A stretch of DNA of 64,000 nucleotides from an uncultured Cytophagales bacterium (GTDB lineage: Bacteria > Bacteroidota > Bacteroidia > Cytophagales > Thermonemataceae): contig CALEMF010000048.1 in assembly GCA_937911505.1 (NCBI GenBank), positions 1 through 64,000 of the forward strand. The letters run 5' to 3'. The notes beneath the pieces are model-generated. The model did no database searches. It was not told where the DNA came from and saw only the letters and a list, made by a program, of their open reading frames with translations. Positions 18,915 through 28,132 of this stretch are shown here, in pieces. The position numbers and the translations under genes were made by a program. Position 1 is the first letter of the stretch, and every line of letters begins with the position of its first letter.

Positions 18915-20408
18915 TTACTTTTTGAGACCATTATCAGGCTCAATAACGGTACTATTCTCAAAGTCGAAAAGCGTCAGTAGGCGAATGGTGTAATAAGCGC
19001 TCCAAATATTCTTTAAGTTGCTTAAGTAATTGTATTTGGCCTCCTCTCTGTCGTTCTGGGCTATATTAAGCTCAGTAATACCGATTTTACCTGATAGATA
19101 GCGCTCTTTGGCTATTTCAAAGCGTTTTTGCGCAATTTCATCTGCTTTTACAGCACTCTGCAACTGCTGTCGATAGATATTCCACTGCTTTACCTGTAAA
19201 TAGATTTCTTGTTCAAACTCTCTTTCTGCCAGCTCTGCTTCTGCCTCTACGAGTTCCTGATTGGAGAGGGCAGTTTTAATGGCTGACTTGGAGCGCCCCC
19301 AGTCCAGAATAGGAATTTCAAAACTCAGTTGAAAACGCTGTTGATCCTGCAAGGTTCTATAAACCTCAGTAAAAGTACTAGCGCTTTGGGTGTAACCAAA
19401 TGAGAAGTTAATATCCATATTGAATCCAGAGTTCCCTTTAGCGAAGGCAATTTCTTTTTCGGCTTCTAGCAATCTTCTTTGTATAGTAATAACCTTTGCT
19501 CGGTTCTTTCTGGCCTCAGCCAAAGCTTTCTGTTCATCTATGTAGATTTGTGGGATCTCGTCAGGAGGAATAAGCATAATATTAAGCGTGTCTTCCAGGC
19601 TCAAAAACGACTTAAGCTGTAGTGTATATATCTCATTGTCTAGCTTTGCGCGTTCTCTCGCTTGCTGTGCGTTAAGATAGTTAAGTTCTACTTGCAATAA
19701 TTCACTCTCTGCAATTTTTCCAATTTCATATTTCTTAATGGCTAGTTTGTAGATTGTATCGTTGTTAATGGCATTTTTCTCACTGATTTCTAGGTTGATT
19801 TGAGACAACAGTAAGTTAAAGAACAGGTTGGTAGATTTTACCGAAATGGCCTCTAAGTCTTCTGTGAAAATACGCTTGGCTTCTTCATACTTTTTAGGCT
19901 CTATTCTGGCATCCCAACGGAGTGGATTGAAACCAAAAACGGGTTGCCGAATACCAACTACTACAGGATAAGATAAGTAAGAAGTACTAGATTCGTTGCC
20001 CAGAATGTCTAAACGATTTAGCTGAGAGGTAGCAAAGAAAGTACCTCCCGTAGGAGCAATATTTTGTGTAAGCGATAAGTCAACTGAGGAGTTGGCAAGG
20101 CTACGCTCTCTAAAAGCTTCCAAACCACTGTTTTGAGTAACTGGAATAATTGTTCTGCTGATATCGGGTGCGTCTATATTAAGCGTAAGCTGCGGCTTAT
20201 AACGAGAGAGATGATTCCTATACTGCCAGTAGCTATTATTGAGTTGATTTTTGGCTCTTTGGTAATCAGGAGACTGGGTTTGTGCTAGTGATATAACTTG
20301 CTTGAGGGTAAACTCGTAGGCGCCATCCCTAAACTGCGCTGAAACAGGGTAAAAAGGTAATAGGCAAAGCATTTGAAGAAGTAAAACAAATATCTTTTTA
20401 CAAAACAT
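18915..20408 (-). CDS. TolC-family outer-membrane efflux protein
   Basis: About 497 residues from the ATG at 20408, which gives a clean signal peptide (basic start, LLLQMLCLLPFYPVSA). A TTG ten codons upstream is less likely. The two long coiled-coil halves of the TolC/OEP family are visible, each with the repeated pattern of Ala/Leu/Gln-rich helices (LSLAQTQSPDYQRAKNQL near the start; AKERYLSGKIGITELNIAQND near the end). It would form the trimeric outer-membrane duct of a tripartite exporter. Preceded by the ompA-like gene (gap about 70 bases) and ABC-ATPase gene on the same strand. No membrane-fusion or permease gene is adjacent. Confidence 0.88.
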   Translation of the reverse strand: MFCKKIFVLLLQMLCLLPFYPVSAQFRDGAYEFTLKQVISLAQTQSPDYQRAKNQLNNSYWQYRNHLSRYKPQLTLNIDAPDISRTIIPVTQNSGLEAFRERSLANSSVDLSLTQNIAPTGGTFFATSQLNRLDILGNESSTSYLSYPVVVGIRQPVFGFNPLRWDARIEPKKYEEAKRIFTEDLEAISVKSTNLFFNLLLSQINLEISEKNAINNDTIYKLAIKKYEIGKIAESELLQVELNYLNAQQARERAKLDNEIYTLQLKSFLSLEDTLNIMLIPPDEIPQIYIDEQKALAEARKNRAKVITIQRRLLEAEKEIAFAKGNSGFNMDINFSFGYTQSASTFTEVYRTLQDQQRFQLSFEIPILDWGRSKSAIKTALSNQELVEAEAELAEREFEQEIYLQVKQWNIYRQQLQSAVKADEIAQKRFEIAKERYLSGKIGITELNIAQNDREEAKYNYLSNLKNIWSAYYTIRLLTLFDFENSTVIEPDNGLKK

Positions 20409-20476
20409 AGATGATATGGCTGGTAAAAGCTCAGTCAATTTAGCTAATTTCGTAAAGGATAAAAAAATAAATAGCC

Positions 20477-21763
20477 TTATAGAATTTTAAATTCTACACG
20501 TCTGTTCAAGGCACGTCCCTCATCAGTAGCATTATCAGCAATCGGTTGTGTTTTTCCGTAGCCGGCAGTTACCAAACGACTTACGGGTGTTCCTTTTTCC
20601 TCTAAAAAGGTTTTAACAGTCAAAGCTCTCTGACGAGAGAGTTGTAGGTTATAATCGTTGGTACCTACATTATCGGTGTGCCCACTTATCTCAACACGTA
20701 TATCTTTATTTTTCTTTAGAATTTCTGCTAAAATATTGAGTTCAAAAAAAGAGGCTGGTTTTAGGGTAGCCTTATTGAAGTCAAAATAGATATTTTTTAA
20801 GATGATGGTTTTACCTGATTTCAACGGGGTCATCTTTGTGGGTAATGGAAGAGGTTTATTACCAACAGGTTGAAAATCAACTGTAATAATAGGATAATAC
20901 CCTTCTGCTTCAATTTCAATATTATACGTGTAGCAGTCTTCTAAGGAGATATCGTATATACCTTCTTCTAATGAGCTTACTTGCTCAGTTTCTGTATCTT
21001 GGTTGTAGTATTTTACTACTCCCTTCAGTGGGGCTTGGGTGTCTTCATCCATTACTTTACCAGTATATTGGTATTCATTGGGGCAATCTGATATAGGAAT
21101 TACGAATATATCATCTATAAAATAGTAAGCCGAGTTGTTGAAGGCCTGCGGGCGTACTTTTACTTTACACTCCGCTTGATTGTAAAACATCCCCAAGGTT
21201 AAATGGGTATATTGGTCATCTGCTAAAAACTCACCTTGTACGAGCTTCCAAGCACTATCCGTATTAATTATACTATCTGATTTTACGTGTGCTTTGCCAG
21301 CTTGAGGACTGCTTACAGGCTGATTAGTAAAGAGTATACCTAAGTTGCTTACCGCTAAACCGGAGTAGGTTTGTGCTAATAATGCTTTAAAACCTACCTT
21401 ATACCTTCTTCCTTTTTGCAAGGGTTTTTTGAGAGCTACACCAATAATCTCATTAGGGACGTTTTTATGAAAACAGGCTACCCCAACAAAATGCCCCCCT
21501 GTAGGCGGCTCAGCATAACCAAAGAAGTTTTTCGGAATTTTAATTGCCTTATTACCAGTACAACTCCCAAAATAATCAGGAGAGCCTTGGTATTTCTGCC
21601 ACGGAGTAGCCCGGTCCACCTGATCATACTCGGTTGGGCAGACGCTGAATTTTTCAAAACTAGGATTTGGTACAAGGTTTTGCCCGTGTACTGAACCACT
21701 CAGTATCACTAAGAAGATTATCAGGCGTGTAGTAGCGCGTAGAGGAATTATCAACTTCATCAT
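20477..21763 (-). CDS. OmpA-family outer-membrane protein
   Basis: About 428 residues from the ATG at 21763, which places a signal peptide (LIIFLVILSGSVHGQ) at the N-terminus and avoids a 90-base overlap with the upstream gene that a longer frame would need. The N-terminal ~200 residues start NLVPNPSFEKFSVCPTEYDQ, a domain common in Bacteroidota OmpA proteins. A carboxypeptidase-regulatory-like beta domain (YTGKVMDEDTQAPLKGVV) follows. The C-terminal OmpA domain has IYFDFNKATLKP, VEISGHTDNVG, and LSRQRALTVKTFL, the peptidoglycan-binding set. It anchors the outer membrane to the cell wall. Likely in one operon with the ABC-ATPase (28 bases upstream) and tolC. Confidence 0.88.
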   Translation of the reverse strand: MMKLIIPLRATTRLIIFLVILSGSVHGQNLVPNPSFEKFSVCPTEYDQVDRATPWQKYQGSPDYFGSCTGNKAIKIPKNFFGYAEPPTGGHFVGVACFHKNVPNEIIGVALKKPLQKGRRYKVGFKALLAQTYSGLAVSNLGILFTNQPVSSPQAGKAHVKSDSIINTDSAWKLVQGEFLADDQYTHLTLGMFYNQAECKVKVRPQAFNNSAYYFIDDIFVIPISDCPNEYQYTGKVMDEDTQAPLKGVVKYYNQDTETEQVSSLEEGIYDISLEDCYTYNIEIEAEGYYPIITVDFQPVGNKPLPLPTKMTPLKSGKTIILKNIYFDFNKATLKPASFFELNILAEILKKNKDIRVEISGHTDNVGTNDYNLQLSRQRALTVKTFLEEKGTPVSRLVTAGYGKTQPIADNATDEGRALNRRVEFKIL

Positions 21764-21791
21764 ACAAAAAATTAAATAGTAAAGGCTGGCG

Positions 21792-22487
21792 CTAACTTCT
21801 TTTACTTTGTGTAAGTGCTTGTTCACTAACAATAGTTCCATCAAGTAAGTAAACGGCACGCTGTGCATAAGCCGCGTCATAAGTAGAGTGTGTTACCATG
21901 AGTATCGTAGTGCCTTGTTTATTGAGTTGTGTAAGCAAGTACATCACATCTTCCCCGTTCTTCGAGTCCAAGTTACCCGTAGGCTCATCTGCCAGAATAA
22001 GCTTCGGATTCGTTATAATAGCTCTTGCAATGGCTACCTTTTGTTGTTGCCCTCCAGAAAGCTGCTGTGGAAAGTGATCTCTACGATGCTTAATACGTAA
22101 TTGCTCCATAAGCGCTTCTACTTGTCTCTTTCTTTGCTTACTAGATATTTTCAAATAGGCTAGTGGCAATTCAATATTTTCAAATACTGTTAGCTCGTCT
22201 ATTAAGTTAAAGCTTTGAAAGATGAATCCAATGTTCCGCTTGCGTATCTCTGCTCTTTTTTTCTCTGATGTACGGGTTACTTCTTTCTCTAAAAAATGTA
22301 TACTACCAGCACTAGGTGTATCTAATAAGCCTATCAAATTAAGTAAAGTAGACTTACCACAACCCGAAGGCCCCATAATAGCTACAAACTCACCTTCGGT
22401 TACTTGCAAAGTAACCCCGTTCAAGGCCAGTGTCTCTACTTCTTCAGTAGTGTAATGCTTTTTTAAGTTATCGATTTTTAAGAGCAT
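21792..22487 (-). CDS. ABC transporter ATP-binding protein, MacB/LolD type
   Basis: 231 residues from the ATG at 22487 (an upstream in-frame start nine codons earlier is less likely). All ABC motifs are present: Walker [17 protein letters not shown]-loop [16 protein letters not shown], signature [15 protein letters not shown], Walker [14 protein letters not shown], and the His switch MVTHS. The NLIDELTV wording places it with MacB/LolD/FtsE-type transporters that extract lipoproteins, peptides or drugs. Its permease is not encoded nearby. The gene is divergent from an NtrC/kinase pair, an arrangement that suggests regulation by that pair. Confidence 0.92.
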   Translation of the reverse strand: MLLKIDNLKKHYTTEEVETLALNGVTLQVTEGEFVAIMGPSGCGKSTLLNLIGLLDTPSAGSIHFLEKEVTRTSEKKRAEIRKRNIGFIFQSFNLIDELTVFENIELPLAYLKISSKQRKRQVEALMEQLRIKHRRDHFPQQLSGGQQQKVAIARAIITNPKLILADEPTGNLDSKNGEDVMYLLTQLNKQGTTILMVTHSTYDAAYAQRAVYLLDGTIVSEQALTQSKRS

Positions 22488-22513
22488 GTTTTGTGACAAA
22501 AAGATACAAGGCA

Positions 22514-22531
22514 TTGTACGTGAGCGTACAA
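22514..22531. promoter_or_regulatory. Inverted repeat, possible operator of the ABC operon
   Basis: Perfect 7-bp inverted repeat TTGTACG-TGAG-CGTACAA, 27 bases upstream of the preferred ABC-ATPase start in the divergent intergenic region. The size suits a dimeric regulator. Binding protein unknown. Confidence 0.4.
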
Positions 22532-22592
22532 TTTACTATTTTGGATTTCAATCAAAACTACTGGTAAGTGCCCAATAAAACTAATTTTATTT

Positions 22593-22632
22593 TGGTATGG
22601 TATTTTAAATGTACCTGACGTTAGACATACCA
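22593..22632. promoter_or_regulatory. Inverted repeat upstream of the NtrC-type regulator gene
   Basis: TGGTATG (22593-22599) and CATACCA (22626-22632) form a perfect 7-bp inverted repeat with a 26-base spacer, ending 33 bases before the regulator's start. It may be an operator or a hairpin in the 5' leader. No clear sigma-54 -24/-12 (GG...GC) element was found. Confidence 0.3.
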
Positions 22633-22665
22633 TTACGCTTCTTACATACTATATAGACAATCACT

Positions 22666-24051
22666 ATGGGCGAAAAAATAGAGAAGGTACTCATTATTGA
22701 TGATGATGAGGACATCTTATTGGCAGCTAAAATGTTTCTGAAGAAACATGTGAAACAGGTTATCATTGAGCAAAATCCACAAAAAATTCCTTTTCTCCTG
22801 AATAATGACACTTACGATGTCATTCTTTTAGACATGAACTTTAGCGAAGATACTACTAGTGGTAAAGAAGGGTTTCATTGGCTGGGAGAGATATTAAGCC
22901 GCGAGCCCAAAGCGGTCGTCATTATGATTACTGCCTTCGGTGATGTAGAAACAGCCGTAAAAGCATTAAAGGAAGGAGCAACAGATTTTGTACTAAAGCC
23001 TTGGCAAAACGAGAAACTGCTGGCTACTATTTCGTCAGCGGCTAAACTAAGTGCCTCCTACGAAGAGGTAAAAAAGCTTAAAAAGACAAATAGGCAACTA
23101 TTAGATGATATATCGGGCCATACTGATTATGATATGTTGGGAGAGAGCGCCGGTATCAAAAATGTAAGGAGTATCATTGATAAAGTAGCACAAACTGACG
23201 CCAATGTACTTATTTTAGGTGAAAATGGTACTGGAAAAGAGCTAGTAGCACGTGCTATACATCGAAATTCTATGCGAAGCGATAAGGTTTTTGTAGGGGT
23301 AGATATGGGAGCTATTAGCGAAACGCTTTTTGAGAGTGAGCTTTTCGGTCATAAAAAAGGAGCCTTTACAGATGCTAAAGAAGATCGTACTGGGCGTTTT
23401 GAAGTAGCCAATGGAGGAACATTATTTCTAGACGAAATCGGAAACCTACCACTGACTCATCAAGCAAAGCTTTTGGCCGTGCTACAAAATAGAGAAATTG
23501 TGCAGCTTGGTTCTAATAAAGTAGTACCTATTGATATTCGATTGATTTGCGCTACGAATATGCCACTCTACGAAATGGTAGAAGATAATCAATTTCGTCA
23601 AGATTTATTGTATAGAATCAATACGGTTGAGATTCACATCCCTCCACTGAGAGAAAGATTAGGGGATGTACCTGCCTTAGCGAAGTTTTTTGTGGGGAAA
23701 TATGCAAAGAAATATAAAAAAACAGGCTTTAAAATTTCTAGTGATGCTATTGGCCGCTTGCAAATGCACCACTGGCCTGGAAATATTCGAGAATTACAAC
23801 ATGCCATAGAGCGTGTCGTCATTATGAATGAATCAGATACAGTACAGGCAAACGATTTCTTCTTCCTTTCTACTAAAAAAGCAGACCAGACGATAAGTGT
23901 ACAGGGCACAAACCTTAATCTAGATGAAATGGAGAAAGTAGCCATAGAAAAAGCAATTCAAAAGCATAATGGTAATATCTCTAAGGCGGCGAAGGAGTTG
24001 GGTCTTACGAGGGCTTCTTTATACAGAAGACTAGAAAAATATGGTATTTAA
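22666..24051 (+). CDS. Sigma-54-dependent response regulator, NtrC family
   Basis: 461 residues. Receiver domain at ~7-125 with acidic DDDED and phosphoacceptor Asp56 in VILLDMNF. AAA+ domain at ~155-385: Walker A GENGTGKE, Walker B GGTLFLDEIGN, and the sigma-54 contact loop GAFTDA (Bacteroidota often have D where the consensus is GAFTGA). A Fis-type helix-turn-helix ends the protein (ISKAAKELGLTRASLYRRL). It would activate sigma-54 promoters when phosphorylated. The stop overlaps the start of the histidine kinase gene by 11 bases, so the two are a cognate pair. Divergent from the ABC/OmpA/TolC genes, which are plausible targets. Confidence 0.93.
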   Translation: MGEKIEKVLIIDDDEDILLAAKMFLKKHVKQVIIEQNPQKIPFLLNNDTYDVILLDMNFSEDTTSGKEGFHWLGEILSREPKAVVIMITAFGDVETAVKALKEGATDFVLKPWQNEKLLATISSAAKLSASYEEVKKLKKTNRQLLDDISGHTDYDMLGESAGIKNVRSIIDKVAQTDANVLILGENGTGKELVARAIHRNSMRSDKVFVGVDMGAISETLFESELFGHKKGAFTDAKEDRTGRFEVANGGTLFLDEIGNLPLTHQAKLLAVLQNREIVQLGSNKVVPIDIRLICATNMPLYEMVEDNQFRQDLLYRINTVEIHIPPLRERLGDVPALAKFFVGKYAKKYKKTGFKISSDAIGRLQMHHWPGNIRELQHAIERVVIMNESDTVQANDFFFLSTKKADQTISVQGTNLNLDEMEKVAIEKAIQKHNGNISKAAKELGLTRASLYRRLEKYGI

Positions 24052-25399
24052 GCGATTCAGATGGGTGGTTTTTCTGTTTATTGGGGCGTTTTTTTTAACG
24101 CTTCTACTACTGGTTTGGCTCCTATTGCAGACCAGTTACTATGCTACAATCGTAGTGATATTACTATTACTGATAGCGCAAGTATACAGCTTTATAAAGT
24201 ACATAGAAAAAACCAACGTAGAAATTACACGTTTCTTGAATGGTATCCATTATGATGACTTCTCCGCTACTTACCCTACTAATAGTCGCGGTAAAACTTT
24301 TAAAGAACTACACCGCGAGCTGAATAGAGTAGTGAGTAAATTCCAAGAGATTCGTGCAGAAAAAGAGGCACAATACCATTACTTGAGGTCTATTGTACAA
24401 CATATTAATATAGGCTTGATTGCCATAGATGAGTACCAAAAAGTACAACTTATCAACAACGCAGCGAAAAGATTATTGGGTATCAACCATTTAGATACAT
24501 TACAGATGCTGCAAGAAAACTTTCCAGAATTGGTAGCAAGTATAGAGGCGCTTCATTCAGAAGAAAAAAAGGTACTCAAATTTCAGGTCAATGAAGAAAT
24601 AGCCCAAATTACCTTGAGTGCTACTTCTATCAAACTGTTGGGCAAGACTTACAAGCTGGTATCTCTGCAGGATATTCATACGGAGCTAGAAGAGAAAGAA
24701 ATGGAAGCCTGGCAGAATCTCACCCGCGTGCTTACCCACGAGATTATTAATTCTGTTACACCCATCACCTCCCTAGCTTCTACGCTAGCACAAGAACTAG
24801 ATGAACAAGTAGATGATAACGGAGGGTATGAGTTTATAGAGTCAGAAGAAATTAAGGATGCCCATAAAGCCATTCAAGTAATTGAAAAACGATCTGCAGC
24901 CTTAGTAGACTTTGTAACTGACTTTAGAAACTTTACAAAGATACCTTCTCCTAAATTTCAACTTTTTGAAATAGAAGAGCTATTTAAGGGCATAGAGATT
25001 TTGATGAAAGATGACTTTAAAAAAGTTGATATTACCTTTCACTACGAGGTGCAACCAGCACATCTACAGCTATCGGCAGACCCCGCTTTAATCGAACAGA
25101 TTCTTATAAATCTAATTACTAATTCGATGCAAGCTTTGCATAATATAGCAGAAGCACGTATCGTACTTTCTGCACAAGTAGACGAAAACAGTAAGGTAAT
25201 CATGAAAGTAAGTGATAATGGAGCAGGGATCAGCGAAGAGGCTCGTAAACACATTTTTGTGCCTTTTTTCACTACGAAACGAACAGGTTCTGGTATTGGG
25301 CTGAGTCTCTCACGGCAAATTATGCGGATGCACGGGGGAAGTATTACAGTTAACTCTGTACCCAAGCAAGAAACAACCTTTACCTTAAAGTTTGCTTAG
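24041..25399 (+). CDS. Sensor histidine kinase, NtrB/NtrY-like
   Basis: 452 residues. Two N-terminal membrane helices (about residues 7-45), a linker, and a PAS-like domain (~120-215, with GLIAIDEYQKVQLINNAAKRLLG). The dimerisation/phosphoacceptor segment is LTRVLTHEIINSVTPITSLA with the reactive His in H-E-I-I-N. The ATPase domain has N-box LINLITNSMQAL, G1 VSDNGAGIS, and G2 GSGIGLSLSRQI. No large periplasmic domain, so it probably senses a cytoplasmic or membrane signal. The start overlaps the regulator's stop. The 3' end overlaps the remnant of a decayed minus-strand gene by about 15 bases. Confidence 0.92.
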   Translation: MVFKRFRWVVFLFIGAFFLTLLLLVWLLLQTSYYATIVVILLLLIAQVYSFIKYIEKTNVEITRFLNGIHYDDFSATYPTNSRGKTFKELHRELNRVVSKFQEIRAEKEAQYHYLRSIVQHINIGLIAIDEYQKVQLINNAAKRLLGINHLDTLQMLQENFPELVASIEALHSEEKKVLKFQVNEEIAQITLSATSIKLLGKTYKLVSLQDIHTELEEKEMEAWQNLTRVLTHEIINSVTPITSLASTLAQELDEQVDDNGGYEFIESEEIKDAHKAIQVIEKRSAALVDFVTDFRNFTKIPSPKFQLFEIEELFKGIEILMKDDFKKVDITFHYEVQPAHLQLSADPALIEQILINLITNSMQALHNIAEARIVLSAQVDENSKVIMKVSDNGAGISEEARKHIFVPFFTTKRTGSGIGLSLSRQIMRMHGGSITVNSVPKQETTFTLKFA

Positions 25400-25972
25400 T
25401 TGTATGCGCATATGTTCAATGTTTTGTTGTTTTAAGGGTGATAAAATGTTTTTACCATACACTGAATGATAAGTGTGTTGCTGGAAAAAATCAATATTCT
25501 GCTGGAGCCACTCCTTATCTGTATAATGCTTATTTAATACGAGTTGCCATTCTCGTCGTAATCGCTCAGCATCTTCCTGAAAGTGTGTAGATCACAGTTG
25601 TCTCCATAACAATAAAAAAAAAACAGCTTCTAATGAATTCTGAGGAGTTTGAGGCATCTTTGTAGCACCAATACAATCAATAATCTGCTGTAGTACATTC
25701 GTTTCATATGCCTGAACTTTTAAAAAATGCCAAGCGATTTCTTGACTAACTGCTTCATGACCCTCAAATACTTGTGTATGCCCTGTATCGTGAAACCAAG
25801 CAGCAAGCAGTATAATTTCTTTGCTTTGTGAGGAAATCTCCATTGCACTAGCTATTTTTTCTACTGCTTGTACTACCGTTCGTGTATGTTGTAAATTATG
25901 ATAAATCCTATTGGAAGGAAGCGCTTCAGTAAGTAAGGTTTCTACATAATGTTGAGCAAGCGCAATAGACAT
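25385..25972 (-). pseudogene. Decayed HD-domain phosphohydrolase gene
   Basis: An intact N-terminal frame (25972-25592) encodes a typical HD domain: YHNLQHTRTVVQAVEKI, then LAAWFHDTGHTQVFEGHE, then CIGATKMPQTP. It breaks at a run of ten T (coding strand, 25614-25623), exactly where the family's conserved CDADLxHLG would follow. Pieces of that motif persist out of frame (a CDLH coding stretch). The C-terminal part resumes in another frame from about 25582 (QEDAERLRREWQLVLNKHYT, then DKEWLQQNIDFFQQH) to a stop at 25385. At least two indels are needed, so it is a pseudogene. The sequence resembles the HD half of proteins annotated as Pycsar effectors, without their membrane domain. That link is inference. 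Confidence 0.8.
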
Positions 25973-26038
25973 ATATAAAAGTAAGAAAGTAATGGGTATA
26001 TCACTGATCTACTGTAAGTAGTGGAGGAAGATGAAGCT

Positions 26039-27376
26039 TTATTTAAACATTTTACCTAATTTCTGCTTCCCTCCCTGCATTTTATTCATCTTCTTCATCA
26101 TCTTTTTCATCTCACTAAATTGCTTAATCAAGTTATTCACTTGTTGTACAGAAGTGCCGCTGCCCTTTGCAATGCGTTTTCTACGACTACCACTAGAAGT
26201 ACCTCCTAGGAGTAGATCGGGATTTTCTCGCTCTTTTTTTGTCATGGATTGGATTACGGCCTCAATAGGTACAAAGGCATCATCGTCCAGATCAACATCT
26301 TTAATCATTTTACCCATCCCTGGAATCATCCCTACTAGATCTTTCAGATTTCCCATCTTTTTAATTTGCTGTAACTGTGAGTAGAAGTCCTCAAAGTTAA
26401 ACTGGTTTTGTCGTATCTTTTTATTGATACGCTCCGCTTCCTTCTCGTCGAATACCTGTTGCGCTTTCTCAACCAAAGATACCACATCACCCATACCCAA
26501 GATACGACTGGCCATTCTATCAGGATAGAAGATGTCCATCGCATCCATTTTCTCGCCTGTTCCTACAAACTTAATGGGTTTTTCTACTACTGAGCGTATA
26601 GAGAGCGCTGCTCCGCCTCGGGTATCACCATCTAGTTTGGTGAGCACAACGCCTGTGAAGTCGAGCTGGTCGTTGAAGGCTTTCGCTATATTAACAGCAT
26701 CTTGTCCCGTCATCGCATCTACCACAAACAGAATCTCGTCAGGATTGATTGCTTTCTTCACTTCCGTAATCTCGGTCATCATTTGCTCATCTATTGCCAA
26801 ACGACCGGCGGTATCTACTACAACGATCTGCTTTTTCTGCTCTTTCGCGTAAGCGAGGGCATTTTTAGCTACTTGTACAGCATTTTTATTCTCGGGTTCT
26901 GCATATACTTCTACCCCTATTTGCTCTCCGAGTACCTTCAACTGATCAATGGCCGCAGGACGATACAAATCGCAAGCGACCAAAAGTACCTCTTTATTCT
27001 GTGCTTTTAAGTGATTAGCAAGTTTCCCAGAGAAAGTAGTTTTACCAGAACCTTGTAAGCCAGACATAAGAATCACAGAAGGATTAGAAGTAAGCTGAAT
27101 ACCCTTTTGCTCACCACCCATCAGTTGTGTGAGTTGGTCGTGAACGATTTTGACAAGCATTTGCCCTGGCTCTACAGCAATCAATATTTTTTGTCCTAGC
27201 GCTTCCTCTCTTATATTTTCTGTAATGCTCTTGGCTACATTATAGTTAACATCCGCATTTAGTAAAGCTTTCCTGATTTCTTTTACAGTAGTGGCTACAT
27301 TTATCTCGGTAATTCTATCCTTTCCCTTAAGGGTACGTAGCGCGCCGTCAAGCTTTTCACTTAGATTCTCAAACAT
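26039..27376 (-). CDS. ffh: Signal recognition particle GTPase Ffh
   Basis: 445 residues, full length. The N domain begins MFENLSEKLDGALRTLKGKD. The G domain has P-loop GLQGSGKTTFSGKLA, DTAGRLAIDEQMM, and TKLDGDTRGGAALS. The methionine-rich M domain (QLQQIKKMGNLKDLVGMIPG and the SRP RNA-binding KKRERENPDLL, RRKRIAKGSG segment) ends the protein. It targets nascent membrane proteins to the translocon with FtsY and 4.5S RNA. Single gene with its start near 27376; the 135-bp upstream region separates it from the divergent methyltransferase gene. Confidence 0.97.
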   Translation of the reverse strand: MFENLSEKLDGALRTLKGKDRITEINVATTVKEIRKALLNADVNYNVAKSITENIREEALGQKILIAVEPGQMLVKIVHDQLTQLMGGEQKGIQLTSNPSVILMSGLQGSGKTTFSGKLANHLKAQNKEVLLVACDLYRPAAIDQLKVLGEQIGVEVYAEPENKNAVQVAKNALAYAKEQKKQIVVVDTAGRLAIDEQMMTEITEVKKAINPDEILFVVDAMTGQDAVNIAKAFNDQLDFTGVVLTKLDGDTRGGAALSIRSVVEKPIKFVGTGEKMDAMDIFYPDRMASRILGMGDVVSLVEKAQQVFDEKEAERINKKIRQNQFNFEDFYSQLQQIKKMGNLKDLVGMIPGMGKMIKDVDLDDDAFVPIEAVIQSMTKKERENPDLLLGGTSSGSRRKRIAKGSGTSVQQVNNLIKQFSEMKKMMKKMNKMQGGKQKLGKMFK

Positions 27377-27511
27377 AAATTTTGCGGTTTTTTGGTAAAA
27401 TGGGTTACAAAATTACAACTTTAAGGGCAGAGTGCCAAAACTTGTAATTTCATTTTCTTATAAAGTATATATTTTATAATATTGAATGCTTAATTATGTT
27501 GCCGCTATATT

Positions 27512-28132
27512 ATGTTTAAAAAGTTACTTTCTTTATTACCCCCTTTTTTAAGAAGTGAGTTGAGACAAATAAAATGGAGACGAGATCTAAAGAAATGGAA
27601 AAATCGTGGTAAACCTGTACCTCCCCCTCATATTGTAAAACAACTAACCATAGAAAGCTACGCAAAGGAATATCAGATAGATGTTTTTGTAGAAACAGGT
27701 ACGCATAGAGGAACTACGTTGGAAGCACAACGAAAGAGCTTCAAAAAGCTATACTCTATAGAATTAGATAAAAAATTGTATGAAAATGCCTCTAAGCGTT
27801 TTGGGAGATATTCTCACATTAAAGTTTTACAAGGTGATAGTAGTATAAAGTTAAGAGAAGTAGTTAAATCGCTTTCTGAGAAATCACTTTTTTGGCTCGA
27901 TGCGCATTACTCTGGAGTAGGAACTGCTCGTGGTAGTTTAGACTGCCCTATATATGGAGAGTTAGAAGCAATTTTTGGAAGTAGACAAAAGCACATCATT
28001 CTCATTGATGATGCTAGGTTGTTTATTGGAAAAGATGATTATCCAACTATACAAGAGTTAAAAGCATTTGTCGCTCAACACGATGAAGATATACAAATGA
28101 TAGTTGAGGATGATATTATTCGATTATTTTAA
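27512..28132 (+). CDS. Methyltransferase-like protein of glycan island
   Basis: 206 residues. After a basic N-terminus (SLLPPFLRSELRQIKWRR), the core FVETGTHRGTTLEAQRKSF (about residue 66) looks like a Rossmann SAM-binding start (E-x-G-T-x-x-G). It is followed by LYSIELDKKLYENASKRF and VLQGDSS, then SLFWLDAHY and HIILIDDARLF. This pattern fits class I methyltransferase-like proteins found in surface-polysaccharide clusters. The 3' end overlaps the convergent flippase gene by 9 bases. The actual substrate, and even methyltransferase activity, is not established. Confidence 0.6.
   Translation: MFKKLLSLLPPFLRSELRQIKWRRDLKKWKNRGKPVPPPHIVKQLTIESYAKEYQIDVFVETGTHRGTTLEAQRKSFKKLYSIELDKKLYENASKRFGRYSHIKVLQGDSSIKLREVVKSLSEKSLFWLDAHYSGVGTARGSLDCPIYGELEAIFGSRQKHIILIDDARLFIGKDDYPTIQELKAFVAQHDEDIQMIVEDDIIRLF

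Noticed and set aside
22532-22665. Sigma-54 promoter (GG-N10-GC) in the divergent region before the NtrC-type gene
   Set aside because: TTGGTATGGTATTTT has no GC at -12, and no other candidate fits the consensus.
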